The position numbers and the translations under genes are program-made. From Yes71-27 sp040758635 (GTDB lineage: Bacteria; Bacillota; Desulfotomaculia; Desulfotomaculales; Ammonificaceae): DNA of 64,000 nt. The notes beneath the pieces are model-generated. The model saw nothing but the letters and a program-made list of their open reading frames with translations. It had not been told where the DNA came from and ran no database searches. Numbering within the stretch: the stretch's first letter is position 1; every line of letters begins with the position of its first letter. Positions 58,355 to 64,000 of this stretch are shown in pieces. The stretch spans positions 62,001 through 126,000 of the forward strand of contig JBFLVI010000002.1 in assembly GCA_040758635.1 (NCBI GenBank), written 5' to 3'.

Positions 58355-59731
58355 ATGCTCGAGCTGAGGGTGGTCGGAATGGTAGTTCCTGAAAGCGTAG
58401 CGCAGGTTATAAAAACGTTGCAGGCGTCAGGTTACGAGGCGTATCTCGTGGGGGGCGCGGTGCGCGATTTGCTACTTGGTCTTGCCCCAAAGGATTGGGA
58501 TGTGGTGACAAGCGCCTTGCCGGAGGCGGTTTGCGCTTTGTTTCCGCATGTACTGCTTACGGGCGTTAGGTTCGGTACGGTAACCGTTATTGAGGGTGGC
58601 TGTCCGGTAGAAGTGACCACTTATCGGGCTGAGGGCAGGTACAACGGCCATTACCCCGGGGAAATCCGCTTTGGCGTCACACTTGAGGAAGACTTAAGTC
58701 GTAGGGATTTTACCATTAACGCCATAGCTTATGACCCAATTGTCGGCATATTTGTCGACCCGTGCCGGGGCATGGGCGATTTACTTGGCGAGCGTGCCGT
58801 AATCAGGTTTGTCGGCTTTCCGGCGGAGCGCATTGCGGAGGACCCCCTGCGGATTCTGCGGACTTTTTACATGCAGGCCAGGCTTGACGCGGCCGGCAAG
58901 AAAAATTACGTGAGCGCTTCCTCGCTGGCGGCTATAGTTGATATATTGTCGGACAGGCCTGAAATTTTTGATTCCATTTCCGCCGAGCGGATAAGGGACG
59001 AGCTTAACAAGATTTTGCTCGGCCCCGACCCGCGGCGGTACTTTTCGTGTATGCTCGCTTCGGGCGTGCTTGATTTAATTCTGCCGGAGGTGGTAAATTT
59101 ACACGATGTTGCGCAGGGCAAACGCCACTGCCTTGACGCCTTCGGACACACGATGCTGGTTTTAAATCATGTGCCGTCCGAGCTTCACCTGCGCTGGGCG
59201 GCTTTGCTGCACGATATCGGTAAAGCTCTCACTCTTACCGTCGGCGCGGATGGCGAGATTCATTTTTACGGTCACGAGCATGTGGGCGCCGAGATGGCAG
59301 GGCGGGTACTGGAGCGGCTGCGTTTTCCCGTTCAGTTTAGAGAGCGCGTTGTCCATGTAATAAAGCAGCACATGTTTCAGCGTCCTGCCACCAGGGCAGG
59401 TTTCCGGCGTCTGGCCAGGCGGTGTGGTGGGTATCTCGATGACGTTCTCGCGCTCAAACGTGCCGATATCCTCGGCAGCGGTAATCCCGCTACGGATACG
59501 CGCGCATTTGACGAGTTTGTGTCTGAGCTTTTTGGGGTTTTGAGCGAGAATCCTCCTCTTGGTTATCGGGAGCTCGCGGTTGACGGGCACGACGTGATGG
59601 AGGCGCTCGGTATCGGCTCAGGTCCCCCTGTGGGACAGGCGCTAGATTTTCTTATAGAGTGTGTTATCGATGACCCATCTCTGAACAGGCCTGAGGTGCT
59701 TTTGAAACTGTTGAAGGAGAGATTTATGTAG
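58355..59731 (+). CDS. cca: CCA-adding enzyme / tRNA nucleotidyltransferase with HD domain
   Basis: 458 residues from the ATG at 58355 with a GGGGTGAG site; the frame extends further upstream inside the previous gene. Class II nucleotidyltransferase motifs: GGAVRD at 33-38, KDWDV with D47 and D49, RRDFTINA at 116-123, then an FGVTLEEDLS segment and arginine-rich RILRTFYMQARL. An HD-type region near 282 (LLHDIGKA, GHEHVGAEMAG) follows. It adds CCA to tRNA 3' ends. It fits the phage tRNA 2.3 kb downstream, which has no encoded CCA. Confidence 0.92.
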   Translation: MLELRVVGMVVPESVAQVIKTLQASGYEAYLVGGAVRDLLLGLAPKDWDVVTSALPEAVCALFPHVLLTGVRFGTVTVIEGGCPVEVTTYRAEGRYNGHYPGEIRFGVTLEEDLSRRDFTINAIAYDPIVGIFVDPCRGMGDLLGERAVIRFVGFPAERIAEDPLRILRTFYMQARLDAAGKKNYVSASSLAAIVDILSDRPEIFDSISAERIRDELNKILLGPDPRRYFSCMLASGVLDLILPEVVNLHDVAQGKRHCLDAFGHTMLVLNHVPSELHLRWAALLHDIGKALTLTVGADGEIHFYGHEHVGAEMAGRVLERLRFPVQFRERVVHVIKQHMFQRPATRAGFRRLARRCGGYLDDVLALKRADILGSGNPATDTRAFDEFVSELFGVLSENPPLGYRELAVDGHDVMEALGIGSGPPVGQALDFLIECVIDDPSLNRPEVLLKLLKERFM

Positions 59732-59742
59732 GGGGTTTTATT

Positions 59743-60000
59743 ATGTCAGAATCACGATTTGGGGTTAGGATAGATTATCCGTTGTGTAGTCGTCAGGGTG
59801 GCGAGTGTCCTGATTATCTCGGGCGTAACGGTTATGCCAAGTGTATCGGTTTATGGTTATCCAATTACAGCGGGATTGTGCGTTTGTGGCCGATTAACTC
59901 CAGGGGCGATACTGGTTCTTGTCTTATTGAGATACCGGTTGAGGCCATACCGGTGGTTATTGACGCTTTAATAAAAATAGCTTCAGATGAGAGAGCCTAA
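59743..60000 (+). CDS. 85-residue protein, paralogue of the 57.4 kb gene
   Basis: ATG at 59743 with a GGGGG site, 11 bp after the CCA-enzyme gene. YLGRNGYAKCIGLWL, PINSRGDTGS and a C-terminal helix as in the 75-residue protein at 57382, plus a short N-terminal arm. Function unknown. Confidence 0.6.
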   Translation: MSESRFGVRIDYPLCSRQGGECPDYLGRNGYAKCIGLWLSNYSGIVRLWPINSRGDTGSCLIEIPVEAIPVVIDALIKIASDERA

Positions 60001-60028
60001 TTATGTTTTCCTTTAGGGGTGGTAGTTT

Positions 60029-60496
60029 ATGCCGAAAATTCGTGGTTATCGTGCTATGCGGTCCTGTGTTACTACACGGGGAGCTATGCTGAGCACGGTG
60101 CTCCCCGCGTGGAGCCGGCCGCCCGTTTCCTATGAAGAGGCCGAGAAGCTCCTCACACAACTGAAAGCTCGTCCGCTGGACGAGATGCAGAAGAGCGCTG
60201 AGTACTGCTTGGCGGGCGATATCAAAAGCGTGGAGTACCGGATAGTGGAGGCGGAGTACGAAGTCGGCTACGACGACAACCGACTTCGTACAGTAACCGT
60301 TGACGGCAAGAGGTATCGCTGGCGGAGCGACGGGGAGTTTGTTTATGTGTACGAGGGTAGCCGTCTTGTCTTGCAGTATGCTGGCGACCCTCATGACCGC
60401 AGTTATAGCGGTGTGCGAACGGCTATAAGAGAGTCTCTTGTGGGATGTGGTAAAGAGGTTGGGGGTGGATATTTGGTTGAATTTTGTCTCCTGTGA
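60029..60496 (+). CDS. 155-residue hypothetical protein
   Basis: ATG at 60029 with TAGGGGTGG. A VSYEEAEKLLTQLKARP helix, then a beta part (KSVEYRIVEAEYEVGY, TVDGKRYRWRSDGEFVYVYE). Family not recognised. Confidence 0.55.
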   Translation: MPKIRGYRAMRSCVTTRGAMLSTVLPAWSRPPVSYEEAEKLLTQLKARPLDEMQKSAEYCLAGDIKSVEYRIVEAEYEVGYDDNRLRTVTVDGKRYRWRSDGEFVYVYEGSRLVLQYAGDPHDRSYSGVRTAIRESLVGCGKEVGGGYLVEFCLL

Positions 60497-60550
60497 GTGG
60501 TTCTGTGGCTTTCTTGGTTTTCTTAAAAGAGACTGTGTTTGTCCTTTGCC

Positions 60551-60580
60551 CACGCGCGGTCTGGTCGCATAGCCGTGCGG
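60551..60580 (+). promoter_or_regulatory. Hairpin related to that at 42.86 kb
   Basis: CGCGCGG pairs with CCGTGCG (one G-T pair) around a loop with GGTCGCATAG, matching the loop GGCCGCATAG at 42.87 kb. Lies upstream of the 54-residue gene. Confidence 0.4.
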
Positions 60581-60610
60581 GGCGAGAATGGAGAATGAGG
60601 TGAATGTCTT

Positions 60611-60775
60611 ATGGACCGCATCCTGATACAGTTATTGCTTTATTTTGCGGCGCGCGATGTGCACAAGCGTCATGCACGGGGAGAAAGGTTCCTTTTTGGC
60701 AAGACGCTCTTGCAGTGTATACTTTTGGCCTGTCTTGTCATCTGCGGCCTTTGCCTTTTATGTTTGATATTTTAG
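60611..60775 (+). CDS. 54-residue membrane protein
   Basis: ATG at 60611 with AATGAGGTG, stop at 60775. Basic middle (HKRHARGERF) between hydrophobic ends, the last Cys/Leu-rich (LLACLVICGLCLLCLIF). Function unknown. Confidence 0.5.
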   Translation: MDRILIQLLLYFAARDVHKRHARGERFLFGKTLLQCILLACLVICGLCLLCLIF

Positions 60776-60785
60776 GGGTGATAGG

Positions 60786-61796
60786 GTGATTGTTTTTACC
60801 GCCGACTTGCATTTTACTTCCCGGCGGTTCGGCGACCTGACGGAACACTACCGCCGGGTGTGGGAAGAAGTGCTGGAGGCGGCGTCTCGCGCCGACCTTT
60901 TCGTAATCCTGGGTGACATCGTTCACGTTCCGCGAGATGTCAAGCTGACCGACGTGGCCATGTTTTGCGCCGGTTTGAACGAAGTCGCCGTACCCACGGT
61001 GGTTATACGCGGCAACCACGACCCGATTGAACTTTTTACCTTACTGAAAGAAGCAGTGCCCCGTCATGTTGAACTTGTCACCGAGCCGTCTTGTGTGGAG
61101 ACAGCCGGTTACCGTATTGCCTGTTTGCCGTTTGTCGAGCATCTTGACCAGCGGGACGCGCTTGCCGGGTTACCGGAGGCTGACATGTTGATTCTTCACG
61201 GCACTGTCGAAGGAGTGGTGTTCCCCTCGGGAGTGTCGGCGGAGGAGTTTGTGCCTTTACAGCTTCTGCGGCGGTGGCCCCTGGTCGCGTGCGGGCATAT
61301 TCACAGTTACCAGGTATGCGGTGAAAACGCTGTGGTTTTCTATCCTGGCTCGCTCATGCCTACCGATTTCGGCGACCTTTCGCAAAAAGGGTATGTGGTT
61401 TTGAAGCCGGGCGGGAAGCCTGTTTTTACTCCTGTTTCGGCGCCGGCCGTCGAGGTTGTCTCCATCACGGTAGGTGAAGAGCCGATGCGAGACGTTGCTG
61501 AGGGGGTTTCGAAGCTTCAGCCTGGGTGTATTGTTCGCTTAGATATAAGCGGGCACCAGAGTGACCTGGCGCGTATTGACTACCAGGCGCTGAAGGCGAT
61601 GCTGCCTGAGCCTGTGTTTTATGAACTGATTGTTCAGCCTATCGAGCGAGTCAAGAGCGAAGAAGTAATCGCGGGAGGAATTACAGCGCTGCCACCAGCA
61701 GAACAGTTGAGGGCTTACCTGGAGCGCGAAGGGGTGGAGTTGTTGGAGGAAGTGTACGCGAAAGGTTTGGGAATTATTGAAAGCAGGGGAGCATAG
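60786..61796 (+). CDS. SbcD/Mre11-like metallophosphoesterase
   Basis: 336 residues, GTG at 60786 with AGGGGTGAT. Motifs: FTADLHFTS, VILGDIVHVP, VIRGNHDPIE, LHGTVEG, ACGHIHSYQV, then a C-terminal capping part. This is the SbcD/Mre11 nuclease type, which works with an SbcC/Rad50 ATPase on DNA ends; no such partner is in the window, though it could lie further right. Different family branch from the phosphoesterase at 34 kb. Confidence 0.85.
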   Translation: MIVFTADLHFTSRRFGDLTEHYRRVWEEVLEAASRADLFVILGDIVHVPRDVKLTDVAMFCAGLNEVAVPTVVIRGNHDPIELFTLLKEAVPRHVELVTEPSCVETAGYRIACLPFVEHLDQRDALAGLPEADMLILHGTVEGVVFPSGVSAEEFVPLQLLRRWPLVACGHIHSYQVCGENAVVFYPGSLMPTDFGDLSQKGYVVLKPGGKPVFTPVSAPAVEVVSITVGEEPMRDVAEGVSKLQPGCIVRLDISGHQSDLARIDYQALKAMLPEPVFYELIVQPIERVKSEEVIAGGITALPPAEQLRAYLEREGVELLEEVYAKGLGIIESRGA

Positions 61797-61844
61797 TGTG
61801 AGTTATTTTTTGTTTAATATCAACCCCTTGAGGGAGGTGTCATT

Positions 61845-62027
61845 TTGAGTCCCGAAAGGTTGCGTGAGTTGGAGTTCCAGTGGAGGCTGTACCGGAATAT
61901 CCTCGGCAGTGACAATGACCCTGTGTTGTTGGGTCTCCTTATGGAGGCCGTGGAGGAATTGGCATTGGCCTGCCCGGAGCGCCCGGTGGCACAGGCTGTT
62001 TTCTCTGTTGTCGGGAAAAGCGCTTGA
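61845..62027 (+). CDS. 60-residue hypothetical protein
   Basis: TTG at 61845 with GGGAGGTG. Helical, with LRELEFQWRLYRNILGS and LLMEAVEELALACPERP. Ends just before the tRNA. Function unknown. Confidence 0.5.
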   Translation: MSPERLRELEFQWRLYRNILGSDNDPVLLGLLMEAVEELALACPERPVAQAVFSVVGKSA

Positions 62028-62030
62028 TGT

Positions 62031-62116
62031 GGAGGGGTGGCCGAGTGGTTTAAGGCGGCGGTTTTGAAAACCGCAGCGGCATTTTCCCGCCGTGGGTTCG
62101 AATCCCACCCCCTCCG
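62031..62116 (+). tRNA. tRNA-Ser (anticodon UGA), no encoded CCA
   Basis: 86-nt class II tRNA. Acceptor GGAGGGG pairs with CCCCTCC, discriminator G; anticodon stem GCGGT/ACCGC with loop TTTGAAA, so anticodon TGA; a long variable arm (GCGG/CCGC) typical of serine; T-stem GTGGG/CCCAC with loop TTCGAAT. The 3' end continues CTG, not CCA. Reads UCA codons. Confidence 0.95.
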
Positions 62117-62237
62117 CTGTTTATGATGCGTGATTAACTCGGTTTTCCGTCCGGTGTGAGCCGGCTTTTGTTTTTTGTGGGGAGGAGGACAAACCGACCC
62201 GCGTTTCGCGGGTTTGAATTTTTATGGGGGTGTTAGC

Positions 62238-63338
62238 GTGCGCATTTCGGACGCGAAGAAAGTGGTCAAAGATATGCTTGTCAATCTTCCTAACATGGTC
62301 ATCTGTCTGGAGGGTGAGTCTGGTATCGGCAAGTCGGATATTTTGAGACAAGCTGCCGAGGAGCTGGAGATTGGCTACTTTCCGCTGTATTCCCAGGCGC
62401 TCGAGGGCCCGGATTTTATGGGCCTGGTCGAGAAAGACCTGGAAAAGGGCGTGACCCGTTATCTGGCGCCCGATTTTCTCCCTACAGAAAACGCCGTTAG
62501 GGAGGGACTGTTTCCGGAGGAGGGGCTGTTGGTCCTGGAAGAGTGGAACCGGGCGGACACGCAGACCATTCACGTGCTCTTTCCGCTTCTGCAGGACAGG
62601 CGGGTGAACAGGCATTATATCGCGCCCGGTTGGCGGATGGCGGTCGCTATGAATCCCGACACTTCGGCCTATACCACCAACGTGATTGACGTAGCCGGTC
62701 TCGACCGGGTAGTGAAGCTTACCGTTGAGACCCATATTGAAGATTATACGAACTATAACCTGAGCCTTGGCACGGGTAATTACGACCGCGACGTTCTCGA
62801 GTATCTTAACGTTCACCCCGAGATGCTCATCGCTAAGGACGTTGACGGTAGCGGGAAGACGCCGCGGCCGAGAGCGTGGAGCCGGGTTCAGCTTCTGCGC
62901 TTGAGGTCGCCGTTGTGCGCAAAGGAAACCCCGCTCTCTCTGGAGCTGGTCGCCGGATGTGTAGGGCCTGCGGCCGCCGGCGGTTTCTGGGGCTACCTGC
63001 GCGACCGGACGGTCAAGCCCATACCTGCTGCCGAGGTCCTCGCAGGGAAGAACTTCGCCAGCATTGAAGAGCGTGTAAAACAGCTTCTCGACAAGGGCAG
63101 GCTGGACGTGCTCACGTTGACTGTGCGCGAGCTGGTGCACATGATTACTCCAAACCATAAAAAGCTTTCTGTCGTGGAAGACTTCATTATGCTCCTGCCG
63201 CGCGAGGTGGTTGTAATGTTCTGCAAGCTGCTCCACGTCCAGCAACCTGCAGCTTCGCTCAAGTATCTGCACGGGTGGCCGAAGCTCCGCGAGATTGCGA
63301 AGTACGCTATCCAGGAGGTGGTTTGCGATGCAAGTTAA
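62238..63338 (+). CDS. MoxR-type AAA+ ATPase
   Basis: 366 residues from a GTG at 62238 with a GGGGGTG site. Walker A-type GESGIGKS, a Walker B region with LLVLEEWNRAD, AMNPDTSAYTTNVIDVAGLD as sensor/arginine-finger zone, then a C-terminal helical lid. It overlaps the next gene by 11 bp, the usual MoxR plus VWA/metallopeptidase pairing. Probably a remodelling machine for a protein target. Upstream tRNA makes a break in the operon. Confidence 0.8.
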   Translation: MRISDAKKVVKDMLVNLPNMVICLEGESGIGKSDILRQAAEELEIGYFPLYSQALEGPDFMGLVEKDLEKGVTRYLAPDFLPTENAVREGLFPEEGLLVLEEWNRADTQTIHVLFPLLQDRRVNRHYIAPGWRMAVAMNPDTSAYTTNVIDVAGLDRVVKLTVETHIEDYTNYNLSLGTGNYDRDVLEYLNVHPEMLIAKDVDGSGKTPRPRAWSRVQLLRLRSPLCAKETPLSLELVAGCVGPAAAGGFWGYLRDRTVKPIPAAEVLAGKNFASIEERVKQLLDKGRLDVLTLTVRELVHMITPNHKKLSVVEDFIMLLPREVVVMFCKLLHVQQPAASLKYLHGWPKLREIAKYAIQEVVCDAS

Positions 63339-64000
63339 GGAATACCAAGATGTTATGGTTTCCTTTTTGTTGCACGAGCCCTTTTACGCTTTCTTTTTGA
63401 GCAATTTAATCGTTTCGTTTGGCAGTGACGTGCCGACGATAGGCGTCTCGCTAGACACGCCGCCAAGATTAAGGATAAATCGGGACTTTTTTGAGTCGCT
63501 GGATAAAAAGTACAGGGTAGGTGTTTTGAAGCATGAGGTACTTCATCTAGTGTTTTGTCATCCTTTGCGTCTGGGTAGTCGCGATTTGCGTTTGTTCAAT
63601 GTGGCGGCCGACCTTGCTGTGAACGAGCACATTGAAAGAAGTCAGCTGCCTGGTGACGTTGTGACAGTGGATGACTTTAACGAGCAGTTCGATTTAAATT
63701 TGCCGCATCGCTTGAGCGCGGAGGAGTATTACGAGTTACTCCTTAAGAATGCGGTCACGATTGAAATCGAGCTTGTAGGTGGTTCCGGCGCCCGTGCAGG
63801 CGACGGAAGCGGAGAAGACGAAGGTGGGAAGGGCGCCGGTGGCGGAAGTGGAGCGGGCGAAGCGGGGAAGGTGCGCATTAAGGTTTCTGTCAAGGGTAAA
63901 ACGGCGAATTACTCCGGTTACCACGGCGAGCCGGAAATTTCCGGTGCTGCCGAGGTCCTGGAGCCTTATATGAAAGACCTGGTGCAGCAGGTGCTTAACA
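63328..64000 (+). CDS. DUF2201-type metallopeptidase / VWA-like protein (partial)
   Basis: ATG at 63328 with AGGAGGTGG, open to the window edge. LKHEVLHLVFCHPLR carries HExxH (HEVLH) and is followed by ADLAVNEHIE, the putative peptidase zinc site of the DUF2201/VWA-like family. A Gly/Ser/Glu-rich linker (about 150-190) precedes the next domain, expected to be the VWA-like part, which lies outside the window. It works with the MoxR ATPase encoded just upstream. Confidence 0.8.
   Translation, partial: MQVKEYQDVMVSFLLHEPFYAFFLSNLIVSFGSDVPTIGVSLDTPPRLRINRDFFESLDKKYRVGVLKHEVLHLVFCHPLRLGSRDLRLFNVAADLAVNEHIERSQLPGDVVTVDDFNEQFDLNLPHRLSAEEYYELLLKNAVTIEIELVGGSGARAGDGSGEDEGGKGAGGGSGAGEAGKVRIKVSVKGKTANYSGYHGEPEISGAAEVLEPYMKDLVQQVLN

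Noticed and set aside
62121..63272. Minus-strand open frame of 383 codons opposite the MoxR gene
   Set aside because: The MoxR product is recognisable by motifs; the antisense frame has none and no ribosome site.

Overview
This window is a large piece of a tailed-phage (or integrated prophage) genome with a contractile tail. The host is most likely a Gram-positive Clostridia-type bacterium, possibly a thermophile. That host call is an inference from the strong AGGAGG-type ribosome sites, frequent TTG and GTG starts, moderately GC-rich genes, and several protein types common in Firmicutes phages. The standard genetic code fits: TAA, TAG and TGA all end convincing genes.

Layout. Positions 1-39,900 are one leftward (minus-strand) virion module, read from right to left. 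It runs: a small Cys protein and a candidate small terminase (39.9-39.1 kb), four small basic or membrane-type proteins (39.1-37.5 kb), the large terminase (37.5-35.8 kb), an unknown protein, a metallophosphoesterase, a portal fused to a minor-head tail (33.9-31.9 kb), a protease/scaffold (31.8-30.4 kb), a beta-rich capsid-associated protein, and the major capsid protein (28.9-27.9 kb). After these come several beta-rich fibre or decoration proteins (27.8-21.6 kb), head-tail connector candidates (21.5-20.5 kb), two sheath-family proteins flanking a possible terminator protein (20.4-16.5 kb), three tube-like proteins (16.4-14.3 kb), and two paralogous tail-assembly chaperone candidates. The module ends in three very large virion proteins (13.4-1 kb, the last cut by the window edge). 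Two of these carry nuclease domains with intact catalytic residues (a DEDDh 3'-5' exonuclease and a staphylococcal-nuclease fold), and the third carries a degenerate staphylococcal-nuclease fold.

Positions about 39,900-40,607 form a divergent control region with three direct repeats, a near-palindrome and a strongly folded leader. From 40.6 kb everything runs rightward: many short genes (30-200 residues, many Cys-rich) separated by highly structured spacers. Recognisable products are RNase HI, a SpoVG-like protein, a GIY-YIG-like protein, a SLOG/DprA-like protein, a DUF488 protein, a YubB-type ferredoxin-fold protein, two LRV-like repeat proteins, an SNF2-family helicase, a CCA-adding enzyme, an SbcD/Mre11-like phosphoesterase, tRNA-Ser(UGA), a MoxR-type AAA ATPase, and a DUF2201-type metallopeptidase protein cut by the right edge.

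How it works together. The left half builds and packages the virion. The right half looks like early/middle genes for nucleic-acid metabolism and host takeover. The tRNA has no encoded CCA and the same operon supplies a CCA-adding enzyme. The most distinctive signals not explained by genes are in the rightward spacers. One is a repeated terminator whose 3' arm and U-run can instead pair with downstream sequence in a long alternative hairpin (three copies with compensatory changes, and a fourth related hairpin). A second is a duplicated leader of about 120 bp, and a third is a pair of branched terminators.
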